A stretch of 20,853 bases of DNA from Thiomargarita sp. (GCA_020721025.1 DYNO01000037.1:1-20853); one strand, 5' to 3'. Shown: positions 1-7,487, counted from the stretch's first letter. Numbers and translations are program-made. Notes: generated by a model from the sequence alone, not told the origin.

Positions 1-18
1 ATAGTAGAGGTAAATTCT

Positions 19-267
19 ATGGTCACTTTTCAAACGATTTTAGACCTCGTTGAAACTTTACCTGAATCACAACAAGAAGATTTGGTCAATCTCCTTCGCC
101 GGCGACAACAATCCCACCACCGACAATTACTGGAACAACGCATCAGCGAAGCCCGCAACGAATTTGCTAGGGGCGAGGTCAGGGTTGGCACGGTGGAGGA
201 CGCTAAAAAAGTTATCCGAAAGTATCCCGTGGTAGGCTGGTTGGATTCCCAAACTCAAAACCGTTGA
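19..267 (+). CDS. Small antitoxin-like protein (82 aa)
   Basis: A short hydrophilic protein rich in Gln, Arg and Glu. Its first 30 residues form a probable helix (TILDLVETLPESQQEDLVNL), followed by an arginine-rich segment and a GTVEDAKKVIRK tail. This style is common among small antitoxins of type II toxin-antitoxin pairs, and the N-terminal LPESQQ pattern resembles the LPLAQQ segment of the VapB-like protein at 20531-20746. The ATG at 19 has a good ribosome binding site (AGAGG eight bases upstream). A decayed hicA toxin begins 16 bp after its stop. It may be the orphaned antitoxin of a decayed pair, although classical HicB antitoxins look different. The last ~14 residues (from YPVV) do not resemble the rest and may come from a junction. 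The family assignment is inference. Confidence 0.55.
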   Translation: MVTFQTILDLVETLPESQQEDLVNLLRRRQQSHHRQLLEQRISEARNEFARGEVRVGTVEDAKKVIRKYPVVGWLDSQTQNR

Positions 268-283
268 AGAAGTTAGTCATTCT

Positions 284-389
284 ATGAAACGTCGTGAACT
301 GATAAAACGATTAGAATCTTTGGGTTGTACCCTAATTCGACATGGAAGAAGCCATTTATGAAAAAAATAAACCGCTACGGTCGCAAATC
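284..389 (+). pseudogene. hicA: hicA toxin remnant (frameshifted, truncated)
   Basis: The ATG at 284 opens a 25-codon frame beginning MKRRELIKRLESLGC and containing IRHGRSH, then a TGA at 359-361. This matches the N-terminus of HicA mRNA-interferase toxins, including the catalytic His region (GRSH). The expected continuation (IY-NP-T-RSQIP style) appears in a different frame at about 354-389 as IYEKNKPLRSQI, so a frameshift lies near the GRSH codons. Homology stops exactly at the rnhA start codon (390), and the C-terminal third of HicA is absent. No intact HicB is adjacent. What is seen is the two-frame match; that it is a dead toxin truncated at a junction with rnhA is inference. Confidence 0.7.
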
Positions 390-893
390 ATGACAAATAA
401 CAAAAAAGCAGTGATAATTTATACCGATGGGGCGTGTCAACCAAATCCGGGCGTTGGTGGCTATGGGATTGTTTTAATGTATAAAAATACTCGCAAAGAA
501 GTTTCTGGCGGATTTCGCTTCACCACAAACAATCGCATGGAAATATATGCGGTGATCAAGGGGCTAGAAATTTTGAAAGAGGCTTGCAAAGTCACTCTTT
601 ACAGCGATTCTCAATACGTGGTGCGAGCAATGACGGAGGGTTGGGCGGTGCGTTGGAAAAAAAATGATTGGTGGCGCAATAAGGATGAACGGGCTGTGAA
701 TATTGATTTATGGGAAAAATTGCTGCAACTTTGTGAAAAACATGAGGTTTTATTCCAATGGATCAAAGGTCATGCCGGTCATGCTGAAAATGAGCGATGC
801 GATAAATTAGCTTATGCTGCGTTGCAACAGGCTGATTTACCGCTTGATGAAGGTTATGAAAACGCTATCAATTCGCTCAAAGCATCTCACTGA
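390..893 (+). CDS. rnhA: Ribonuclease HI
   Basis: RNase HI cleaves the RNA strand of RNA-DNA hybrids in the cytoplasm: R-loops, Okazaki primers and misincorporated ribonucleotides. The 167-residue product is close to the usual ~155. All four catalytic acidic residues are present: Asp13 (YTDGACQPNPG), Glu51 (NNRMEIYAV), Asp73 (LYSDSQYVV) and Asp138 (ENERCDKLA). The basic WWRNKDERAVN segment (about 94-104) corresponds to the substrate-handling region, and His131 lies in the flexible GHAGHAEN loop. The open frame extends back to an ATG at 342, but the extra 16 residues are read from the shifted hicA remnant, so 390 is taken as the start. No clear Shine-Dalgarno precedes either ATG. Expression may depend on readthrough from the upstream small gene. 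Confidence 0.93.
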   Translation: MTNNKKAVIIYTDGACQPNPGVGGYGIVLMYKNTRKEVSGGFRFTTNNRMEIYAVIKGLEILKEACKVTLYSDSQYVVRAMTEGWAVRWKKNDWWRNKDERAVNIDLWEKLLQLCEKHEVLFQWIKGHAGHAENERCDKLAYAALQQADLPLDEGYENAINSLKASH

Positions 894-945
894 GATTGGC
901 AGTTTGTCTTTATTCAGCTATTCTGACTCGTGTAGCACCACAAAA

Positions 946-2208
946 TCACGGCATATCAGGTGCCTGTCTGACTAAATGGGCAATTCGTAACGGCGCGGGG
1001 GGATGAGAATCGTAAAACGCGGAGTAGAGCGGATCGGGTGTCAAAGTGCTTGCATTATCGCGATACAATCGTATTAATGCAGAAATCAAGGCTTCCGGTT
1101 CCGTTTGTTGCGCTGCAAAAGCATCGGCTTCAAACTCGTGACGGCGAGATGCCCATGCCATGATCGGATTTAAAAAGAAAGTAAACACTGGCATAATTAA
1201 TATGAACAACATCAATGCAGTATGTGTCGAAGGCGTGCTGACTCCCAAACCCTGATAAAACCATAATTGTTGCATCAACCACCCCAATAATGCCAAATTT
1301 GCGAGACTGATAATCGCCACCATCGCAATACGTTTTTGCACATGTCGATGTTTAAAATGACCAATTTCATGCGCCAGCACCGCTTCGACTTCCCGATGGG
1401 TTAAACCTTCTAACAAAGTGTCAAAAAAAACAATACGTTTCTGACTGCCCAATCCCGCAAAATAAGCGTTGCCATGCCCACTGCGTTTAGAACCATCCAT
1501 CACAAAAATGCCTTGACTGGAAAAGCCATTGCGATGTAGCAAATCTTCAATCCGTTGTTTTAATTCAACATCTTCTAACGGTGTGAATTTATTAAATAAT
1601 GGTGCGATAAATGCCGGATATGCCCATAACATCACTAAACTAAAAGTCATCCAGACTGCCCAAACACTGAGCCACCAATACGCGCCGGCGTGGGTCATCA
1701 GCCATAACACGAGCAAAATCATCGGTGGTAGCACCAGTAAAGTGATCAGCCAAGATTTCAGCAAGTCTTTGAAATATAAACCGAGTGTCATCCGATTGAA
1801 GCCAAATTTAGTTTCAATCCGAAAAGTTTCGTATAAATTGGTGGGTAAATCGAGGAGATATGAGATAAATGTCATACTGACGACCACCGCCATGCCCGTC
1901 CACAGCGGCGACCAGCCTAATAATTGCCAACTTTGGTCTAAATAGTTCAATAAACCGCCGAGTGTCCAAATAAGTAACAAAATCGTTTCGATGGTCAACG
2001 TGATTAAACCAAATCTGGTTTTCGCCAAGGTGTATGCCGCGGCTTTTTGATGATCTGATAGCAAGATCATTTCAAAAAATGCTTGAGGTACCGCCGTTCC
2101 ATAGTGTTGTACGTGATGGATTTGACGCAATTTGAGCCACCATTGCACGCTGACGCTCAAAGCAAGGGCAAAAAGAAAAATAATAGTAAACTCGTTAAAC
2201 TCGTTCAT
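946..2208 (-). CDS. M48 family membrane zinc metallopeptidase (Ste24/CAAX-protease type)
   Basis: A polytopic inner-membrane zinc endopeptidase of the Ste24-like M48 family. Family members cut or quality-control membrane and prenylated substrates; the bacterial substrate is unknown here. The zinc site is HEIGH (282-286 counted from the TTG at 2214), and the third ligand is the first Glu of RRHEFEAD (about residue 360). Hydrophobic segments occur at about 8-25, 68-90, 103-122, 153-173, 180-203, 296-320 and 330-350. The N-terminal half matches the CAAX-peptidase N-terminal domain (LPTNLYETFRIETKFGFNRMT). The first possible start is TTG at 2214, but the ATG at 2208 is preferred. It follows the glycosyltransferase by only 7 bp, so the two are probably cotranscribed and translationally coupled. 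Confidence 0.88.
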   Translation of the reverse strand: MNEFNEFTIIFLFALALSVSVQWWLKLRQIHHVQHYGTAVPQAFFEMILLSDHQKAAAYTLAKTRFGLITLTIETILLLIWTLGGLLNYLDQSWQLLGWSPLWTGMAVVVSMTFISYLLDLPTNLYETFRIETKFGFNRMTLGLYFKDLLKSWLITLLVLPPMILLVLWLMTHAGAYWWLSVWAVWMTFSLVMLWAYPAFIAPLFNKFTPLEDVELKQRIEDLLHRNGFSSQGIFVMDGSKRSGHGNAYFAGLGSQKRIVFFDTLLEGLTHREVEAVLAHEIGHFKHRHVQKRIAMVAIISLANLALLGWLMQQLWFYQGLGVSTPSTHTALMLFILIMPVFTFFLNPIMAWASRRHEFEADAFAAQQTEPEALISALIRLYRDNASTLTPDPLYSAFYDSHPPAPLRIAHLVRQAPDMP

Positions 2209-2215
2209 AATCAAT

Positions 2216-3448
2216 TCAATCAGTTGGATGAGAGAGGTGTTGAGAAAAAATGTTTGCTAAATGTTGCGTATTGGTTTGTAAATGATAATGTTGCATGACA
2301 GAATCGCGGGCAGCAATCCCAATTTTGCGACAGAGCGCAGGATCGTCAATGAGTGTTGCAATTGCTTGCGCGAGACCCTCCACATCCGAGGGTGCGACAA
2401 GGATACCTTCACCGGGATGAATAAGTTCAGGAATTCCAGTAATATGGGTCGTAACACACGGAATTTGCATTGCCATTGCTTCCATCAAAACCACAGGGAC
2501 ACCTTCGGCAAAACTGGCGAGCACGAACGCGTCCGCTTGACGGTAAAATTGTAAAATCCGATCTTGATTGATCGCACCGGCAAAGGTGATGTAGGGCTGT
2601 AAATTGTTTTTTTGCACCGTATTTTCTAAATAGTGGCGATCTGGACCGTCTCCCACAAAATAGACATGTAGCTTGCGTCCTTGCGCGATGAGATGTTCTA
2701 CCGCTTGTAATAGAACAAATTGCCCCTTGACCGGCACCAAGCGACCGACGCACAAAATTTGAAAAATATGCGGTTGTGGCACGTAGGGCACGGCTTGAGC
2801 GAAAACATCGGGATCAACGCCCAGTGGCGAGATTTCAAACTTATTCCAATAAGAAGGCGAGGATAACATCATCAATTGACTACGAGCGAACTGACTGATA
2901 CAACAAATAAATTTCGCATAAACAATTTTTTGGGGCAGATGGTTTTGATAAACGTCGTAAAATTCGTCAGGTCCATGAATTGTCAAGGAAAATTCAACCG
3001 GGAAAATGCGACTGGTGATCATGCCGACCGTTGCCGCTGCCATACCAAAATGAACATGTAGATGATTCATCTGATGTTTTTTCATCCATTGCCCCACCAT
3101 CACCGCTTCGACAAAATAAAAAAAACTGTACATTATTTTTTTTAAATTGACCCCGCCCAAACGAAATGCGAACCATAATCCAGCAAAATAACGTAATGGA
3201 TGAGTAAAAATTGTTTGTAAATGGGCAGTTAGCGCGCCAAAAATACCCGCTTGCTTGACATAGAAGGTATTGGACATTTCAGCCCGTTCGGTTTCAGTCA
3301 AGTGAGGAACGGGACGATCAATATGATTGACCGAGGCAACATGAATTTCAAAACCGAGATTGCGTAACGCACAGATTTCTCTAAGAATAAATGTATGAGA
3401 AATTGCGGGATAACGGCTGACCAGATAGGCAATACGAATGGGTTTCAT
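2216..3448 (-). CDS. Glycosyltransferase family 4 (GT-B, exopolysaccharide type)
   Basis: A 410-residue GT-B fold transferase that probably moves a sugar from a nucleotide-sugar donor onto a polysaccharide or lipid-linked acceptor at the cytoplasmic membrane. The N-terminal acceptor domain begins MKPIRIAYLVSRYPAISHTF, typical of WcaL/colanic-acid-like GT4 enzymes. The C-terminal donor domain has GRLVPVKG (235-242), FVGDGPD (264-270) and the EX7E motif in EGVPVVLMEAMA (Glu315 and Glu323). Its start lies 20 bp after the end of the methyltransferase and its stop is 7 bp from the peptidase ATG, giving a three-gene same-strand string. There is no polysaccharide cluster around it, so the product is unknown. 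It forms the left, non-accessory border of the defence island. Confidence 0.88.
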   Translation of the reverse strand: MKPIRIAYLVSRYPAISHTFILREICALRNLGFEIHVASVNHIDRPVPHLTETERAEMSNTFYVKQAGIFGALTAHLQTIFTHPLRYFAGLWFAFRLGGVNLKKIMYSFFYFVEAVMVGQWMKKHQMNHLHVHFGMAAATVGMITSRIFPVEFSLTIHGPDEFYDVYQNHLPQKIVYAKFICCISQFARSQLMMLSSPSYWNKFEISPLGVDPDVFAQAVPYVPQPHIFQILCVGRLVPVKGQFVLLQAVEHLIAQGRKLHVYFVGDGPDRHYLENTVQKNNLQPYITFAGAINQDRILQFYRQADAFVLASFAEGVPVVLMEAMAMQIPCVTTHITGIPELIHPGEGILVAPSDVEGLAQAIATLIDDPALCRKIGIAARDSVMQHYHLQTNTQHLANIFSQHLSHPTD

Positions 3449-3468
3449 AGTGTTGTTTGGGAGATAAT

Positions 3469-5157
3469 TTAAGAGGAACGATCCACAATGCCGTTGATTT
3501 TTAAATCAATTATTTCGATACTTTCTAAACCATCGGTATCAACTGCTTTGACGGCGATTCGATGGCTACCGGTGCTAAATTGTTGCGTTTGACTTCCTGT
3601 TTTGTCAATTAAGATATCTGCTTTAAAACCATCGTTGGCATTGTAATCGAAGTCCCATGCGTAAAATTCGATGTCATTGTCGCTTTCTGCTTTGGCAATC
3701 AATTGGATAGTGTGTACACCTTTGTCATTTTTGCTCTGCGAAACGAAACTGACCGTCAACTTGGGTTTTTTAGCAATGGGCACAAGGTCTTCAACTTTGA
3801 GCAACTCGATAATAATATTCTCTTTATTGCGCAATCGGGCTACTTCTTCAATCGCGCCCTTGCCAAAACTGAATGCAATCAAAATTCCTATCTTTTTCAA
3901 TTCGTTGCGTCGGGTTTCAAACAATTCGGGATCAAAACGTTTGCACGCGGATTGAAAGTTGTCAATCACGTTTCTGCCGATATTATCGGAACGTTTGACT
4001 TGAATCGGAATATTATCCAATGTTTTGCCGTCCAGTCCTAAATCGTTGCGTTGTTTGGTGTTGCTAATGCCGCCAACTTGTTGAATGATAAAGTTTTCAA
4101 ATTGGAATGCGTTTTGATAGCGCAAGGTATCGTAATCATATTTATGGAGTTGTACGACAAAGGGAGTTGAGAGTAAATCTTGTTGTTTTTGCAACCGAAA
4201 TTCAGAAACTTTGATGGCTTGTACGGATTGATCAATTCCGATCCAGTTGCGTTTTAACCGGTCTGCAACGGCAACAGTCGTTCCACCGCCTACAAACGGG
4301 TCTAAAATCGTGTCATTTTCGTGACTTGCCATTTTGATAATTCGATCAATTAAGGCTTCTGGTTTTTGGGTCGGATAACCAATGCGTTCTTTAGAATTAT
4401 TATGTAAAACTCGAATATCACTCCACACATCTTGCAGCGGAACACCTTTCATGTCTTCGGGGTAAACTTTCAAACGCGGCATACCTCCTTGTTTTTTCGT
4501 CCAATGAATCTTTCCTTGTGCATCCAACATATCCAACGTTGAGGGCGGATACATCCAATGTCTTCCTTTTGCTGTGACATCAATACCACGCCAAATTTGA
4601 TTCGTTTCACCAGTTTTCGTCACGCCCGCGCCCGTCAAATCAGACCTTTTGTATCGCCGACCTTGCTCATCAACTGAATCAAAAAATGTTTCTAAATATT
4701 CTTTTTCATATTCTTGATACAATTGATTATACAAATGTTTATCTGATTTAGCATAATAAAAAATCGTGTCATGTATCGAACCACAACGATTTGCTGAATT
4801 ATGTGCAGAATTCCGTTTCCAAATAATTTCGTTACGAAAATTCTGCTCACCAAAAATTTTATTTAAAACAAATATTTTGATTTCAGCGTTGGCGTGCCAA
4901 TCACAATGCAGAAAAATAGAACCGGTGGATTTTAAAATTCGGTGCATCTGTTCGACGCGCTCTTTTAACCACGCAATATAATGTTCAATCCCGCCAGACC
5001 AACGATCTTGAAAACTGCGAATTTCGCCCGCATCGCCCCAAATGACTTCATAATTGCGATTTGAGAAAAATGGTGGATCAAGATAAATTAAATCAACGCG
5101 TTCTGATTCGAGACTTTTCAAAATCTCTAAATTGTCACCGAGAATGAGTTTGTTCAT
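3469..5157 (-). CDS. Beta-class DNA methyltransferase fused to Mrr-like nuclease and PKD/Ig-like domains
   Basis: A probable SAM-dependent amino-methyltransferase (N6-adenine or N4-cytosine). Motif IV DPPF (30-33, counted from the ATG at 5166) precedes the SAM-binding motif DPFVGGGTT (289-297), the order of the beta class, and GYPTQKPE is at 263-270. After the MTase core, residues ~350-460 carry FENFIIQQVGG, DLGLDG and IPIQVKR, fitting a PD-(D/E)XK nuclease of Mrr type (Asp379, Gln389-x-Lys391). Residues ~470-558 form a beta-rich segment with AWDFDY and HRIAVKAVDTDG, resembling PKD/Ig-like folds. The ATG at 5157 is preferred because the three degraded copies begin at the equivalent codon; the ATG at 5166 overlaps the upstream PIN stop as ATGA. 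Modification plus cleavage in one chain would make it a self-contained R-M or modification-dependent enzyme. Specificity is unknown. Confidence 0.85.
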   Translation of the reverse strand: MNKLILGDNLEILKSLESERVDLIYLDPPFFSNRNYEVIWGDAGEIRSFQDRWSGGIEHYIAWLKERVEQMHRILKSTGSIFLHCDWHANAEIKIFVLNKIFGEQNFRNEIIWKRNSAHNSANRCGSIHDTIFYYAKSDKHLYNQLYQEYEKEYLETFFDSVDEQGRRYKRSDLTGAGVTKTGETNQIWRGIDVTAKGRHWMYPPSTLDMLDAQGKIHWTKKQGGMPRLKVYPEDMKGVPLQDVWSDIRVLHNNSKERIGYPTQKPEALIDRIIKMASHENDTILDPFVGGGTTVAVADRLKRNWIGIDQSVQAIKVSEFRLQKQQDLLSTPFVVQLHKYDYDTLRYQNAFQFENFIIQQVGGISNTKQRNDLGLDGKTLDNIPIQVKRSDNIGRNVIDNFQSACKRFDPELFETRRNELKKIGILIAFSFGKGAIEEVARLRNKENIIIELLKVEDLVPIAKKPKLTVSFVSQSKNDKGVHTIQLIAKAESDNDIEFYAWDFDYNANDGFKADILIDKTGSQTQQFSTGSHRIAVKAVDTDGLESIEIIDLKINGIVDRSS

Positions 5158-5162
5158 AAGAT

Positions 5163-5558
5163 TCATAAAAATGGATTCAATAATGGAACTTCACAATCGC
5201 GAAAATCACGAATATTACGCGTAACTACAGTGAGTTGATGAATATATGCTGTCGCTGCAATGAACATATCTGCTTGAGTCCGAACTTGTCCAACACATTC
5301 AAATTTTCCGCGCCATCGCCCTGCACATTGAGCAATTTCAGGAGTGATGGGCAGAATTTTTGAATATTTATGTAAAATTGTTTCTAAAGCCAATTGAATC
5401 TTTGGTTTAGGTTGACGAGTTAAACCAAAATAAAGTTCTTCAACGGTGATAACGCTGATAAATAAAATTTCTATTTGATTAAACCACTGAATAACACCAG
5501 TATTCGGTTGTTGTCGCACTAACTCGCTGATTATATTCGTATCGCATAAATAATTCAT
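5163..5558 (-). CDS. VapC-like PIN-domain ribonuclease toxin
   Basis: A 131-residue PIN-domain protein. Family members are Mg-dependent RNases acting as toxins of VapBC-type pairs. The acidic tetrad is visible: Asp6 in CDTNIISEL, Glu in VEELYFG (about 41-42), Asp in TQADMFIAATA (about 99) and the TRNIRDF Asp (about 119). Three bases separate it from the upstream antitoxin stop, so the two form a standard antitoxin-toxin operon. Its stop overlaps the ATG at 5166 of the methyltransferase (ATGA), so toxin and methyltransferase translation may be coupled. The FitB-like LCDTNIISELVRQ start is typical of this PIN subgroup. Confidence 0.87.
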   Translation of the reverse strand: MNYLCDTNIISELVRQQPNTGVIQWFNQIEILFISVITVEELYFGLTRQPKPKIQLALETILHKYSKILPITPEIAQCAGRWRGKFECVGQVRTQADMFIAATAYIHQLTVVTRNIRDFRDCEVPLLNPFL

Positions 5559-5561
5559 AAC

Positions 5562-5801
5562 TTAGAATTCTACCAATCTGTTCTGACGTTCAGGGATTTG
5601 CCACTCATAATTTTCTTCAGTGCACAAAGTCCGTAATTCTTCGACAGCAGCTTGCAACGAATTGATTTTAGTCAGAATTGAATGTTCTAAAACCAGTTCA
5701 TCTTCCAAAAAAGTGACAATGACTGCAACAGGTTTGTTACAACGAACGGATTGATCTAAATGAATCTGACCATCTTGATAAATGCCTCTTAATGCCAACA
5801 T
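5562..5801 (-). CDS. Antitoxin partner of the PIN toxin (79 aa)
   Basis: A 79-residue protein whose N-terminus (MLALRGIYQDGQIHL) and VAVIVTFLEDE strand match small beta-strand-rich antitoxins that sit upstream of PIN toxins in cyanobacteria and in large gammaproteobacterial genomes. The C-terminal half (about 40-79) is helical and charged and would wrap the toxin. It ends 3 bp before the PIN gene. The ATG at 5801 has a good ribosome binding site (AGGA eight bases upstream). Such antitoxins usually repress their own operon, but no clear operator was identified in the short upstream space, which is occupied by MTase stub 1. Confidence 0.75.
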   Translation of the reverse strand: MLALRGIYQDGQIHLDQSVRCNKPVAVIVTFLEDELVLEHSILTKINSLQAAVEELRTLCTEENYEWQIPERQNRLVEF

Positions 5802-5827
5802 GAGATGTTCCTATTTTATGGATAATT

Positions 5828-5976
5828 TTGAAAGCTGCGAATTTCGCCCGCATCGCCCCAAATGACTTCATAGTTGCGATTTGAGAAAAATGGCGGATCA
5901 AGATAAATTAAATCAACGCTTTCTGATTCGAGACTTCTCAAAATCTCTAATTGTCACCGAGGATGAGTTTGTTCAT
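5828..5976 (-). pseudogene. MTase 5'-end stub 1
   Basis: This stretch is a near copy of 5008-5157, the first ~150 bp of the methyltransferase gene, in the same orientation. By eye there are about seven differences, including a one-base deletion at about 5950/5951 that turns MNKLILGDN into a frame ending directly at TAG. Homology stops near codon 50. Its ATG (5976-5974) overlaps the fic stop TGA (5978-5976) as TGATG, the same kind of coupling seen between the PIN toxin and the intact methyltransferase. It is non-coding now beyond nine codons. Confidence 0.9.
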
Positions 5977-7115
5977 CATGATGTCTCGAATAAATCTAAG
6001 TATTCTTGATAAATAAAAATCCGATTGCGTTGATAACCTGTTGCTTCACGTAAGATAGACAATTTCATAAAATCAGTCACTAGCGCATTCGCAGCTTTAG
6101 GGGTAATTTTGAGTTTATCAGCAACTTGCTGAATTTTAACAATCGGTTGTTCAAGTAGAAACTTGTGAAATTGTTGGGCATTATACAATTTGCGTCCCAA
6201 AGTCACTATTTTTTCATTCTCAACCTGTTCTTTGAGTGAAAGGACTTGATGCAATGTATGCGCTGATTTCCCAGCAGATTCTACAATAGCTGTTAAAAAG
6301 AAAATTATCCAATGCAGCAAATTATTTTTCTCTCTAACTATCATTAGGTTATCGTAATATAAACTTTTATTACGTTCAAAAAAAGCGGATAGATACAACA
6401 ACGGTTTATTGATCACGCGATTAGAAACTAAATAGAGCGTAATCAACAATCTACCTAATCTACCATTTCCATCTAAGAACGGATGAATGGTTTCAAATTG
6501 ATAGTGTGCAATGGCAATCTTAATCAAATGGGGTACATAAAGTGACTCATTATTTAGAAATTTCTCAAGATCGCTCATTAATTCAACTACTTCATGATGA
6601 ATCGGTGGAATAAAAACTGCGTCTTTGAGTGAAGCTCCACCAATCCAATTTTGGCTATTTCTAAACTCACCGGGCGTTTTAGTCTCCCCACGCACTTGCG
6701 TTAGAAGGACAGTATGGGTTTGACGTAATAGTCTATTAGATAAGGGTAAATTGTTAAGTTGTTCAATTGCAAAATTTATTGCATTGACATAATTATTAAC
6801 TTCTTGCCAATCATCCCGACGTTCTGGTTCAATTTCACGTTTATCTTGCAACGCTTCAGCAATATGGGTTTGTGTTCCCTCAATTCTACTTGATAATACT
6901 GCTTCTTTAAGCAAGTGCATTTTGATAAAAATATCCACATTGGGCACAAGATACGCCAACGCGTTCAATTCACCTAACTTTAAAGCAGATTGTTCAAGAA
7001 GATGATTTATCTTGGGTTCTGTCCAGTAGAATTCGTGATCAATGAGAGAAGGAGAAAAATATTTGTACTGATAACCGGTCTTCCATTGTCCTGCAATAAA
7101 GTCTTTAATATCCAT
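5976..7115 (-). CDS. Fic-domain protein (probable AMPylase) with C-terminal winged helix
   Basis: A Fic protein of 379 residues that probably transfers AMP (or another NMP) from a nucleotide onto a target-protein hydroxyl. The complete catalytic motif HPFLDGNGRLGR is at 211-222, with His211 catalytic. An N-terminal inhibitory helix SSRIEGT (75-81, Glu79) marks it as a class II, self-inhibited Fic enzyme. Residues ~300-375 (VADKLKITPKAANALVTDFMKLSIL) look like a winged-helix DNA-binding domain, so it may also be a repressor. A strong palindromic operator lies 42-75 bp upstream of its start. No antitoxin gene accompanies it. It sits between MTase stubs 2 and 1 as a single-gene cassette. Many solitary chromosomal Fic proteins are non-toxic by default, so a defence role is not established. 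Confidence 0.9.
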   Translation of the reverse strand: MDIKDFIAGQWKTGYQYKYFSPSLIDHEFYWTEPKINHLLEQSALKLGELNALAYLVPNVDIFIKMHLLKEAVLSSRIEGTQTHIAEALQDKREIEPERRDDWQEVNNYVNAINFAIEQLNNLPLSNRLLRQTHTVLLTQVRGETKTPGEFRNSQNWIGGASLKDAVFIPPIHHEVVELMSDLEKFLNNESLYVPHLIKIAIAHYQFETIHPFLDGNGRLGRLLITLYLVSNRVINKPLLYLSAFFERNKSLYYDNLMIVREKNNLLHWIIFFLTAIVESAGKSAHTLHQVLSLKEQVENEKIVTLGRKLYNAQQFHKFLLEQPIVKIQQVADKLKITPKAANALVTDFMKLSILREATGYQRNRIFIYQEYLDLFETS

Positions 7116-7137
7116 AAGTTAGCTCGTATTTGTTCCG

Positions 7138-7190
7138 AAAGTAAAATATAGATTTTCTTATTTTACTTTTATGGCGGAAAGTAAAATAAG
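7138..7190 (-). promoter_or_regulatory. Palindromic operator upstream of fic
   Basis: A perfect 13-bp inverted repeat, CTTATTTTACTTT (7157-7169) and AAAGTAAAATAAG (7178-7190), is separated by 8 bp. A further half-site AAAGTAAAATA lies at 7138-7148, between the palindrome and the fic start (7115). Three copies of an 11-bp site within 53 bp just ahead of a gene encoding a winged-helix Fic protein suggest autoregulation. The AT-rich arms probably overlap the fic promoter. The repeats are seen directly; the binding protein is inferred. Confidence 0.7.
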
Positions 7191-7201
7191 ACTTCTACGG
7201 T

Positions 7202-7351
7202 TCAAAAACTACGAATTTCGCCCGCATCGCCCCAAATGACTTCGTAATTGCGATTTGAGAAAAAAGGCGGATTAAGATAAATGAAATCAACGCTTTCGGA
7301 TTCGAGACTGTTCAAAATCTCTAAATTGTCACCGAGGATGAGTTGGTTCAT
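7202..7351 (-). pseudogene. MTase 5'-end stub 2 (still open, 49 codons)
   Basis: A second copy of the methyltransferase 5' end, homologous to 5008-5157, with about eleven differences by eye. Unlike the other stubs it still reads without interruption: ATG at 7351-7349, 49 codons (MNQLILGDNLEILNSLES... to GEIRSF), then TGA at 7204-7202. The catalytic DPPF is changed to NPPF. The copy ends at the same place as stub 1. It could encode a 49-residue MTase N-terminal peptide, but a decayed remnant is more likely. Confidence 0.85.
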
Positions 7352-7487
7352 AAAAGTAACTCAAATTAAAAATTGCACAATTTAAATATTATTCACTTGA
7401 TTCCATTGAAATATTTTTGAATTATTTATAACGCTAACTGTATAAATTAATAATTAAATTTGAACCACATAACTTCTAAAAATGTAT
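7352..7487. other. AT-rich spacer, no gene seen
   Basis: A very AT-rich stretch between the stop of the PIN gene at 7488 and the start of stub 2. No reading frame of note, no convincing terminator hairpin and no repeat copy was seen. It may contain a promoter for stub 2 or for the fic region. Confidence 0.5.

Noticed and set aside
229..283. Possible HicB-like remnant (KYPVV at the end of the small antitoxin and IPKLKTVEEV in another frame)
   Set aside because: The pieces are too short and in different frames; HicB identity cannot be supported.
342..389. In-frame 16-residue N-terminal extension of RNase HI
   Set aside because: It encodes shifted HicA sequence (IYEKNKPLRSQI) and lies outside the RNase HI family length; the start at 390 is preferred.
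1529..1945. Long plus-strand open frame within the M48 peptidase gene
   Set aside because: Antisense shadow; the minus-strand frame has clear zinc-peptidase motifs and this one matches nothing.
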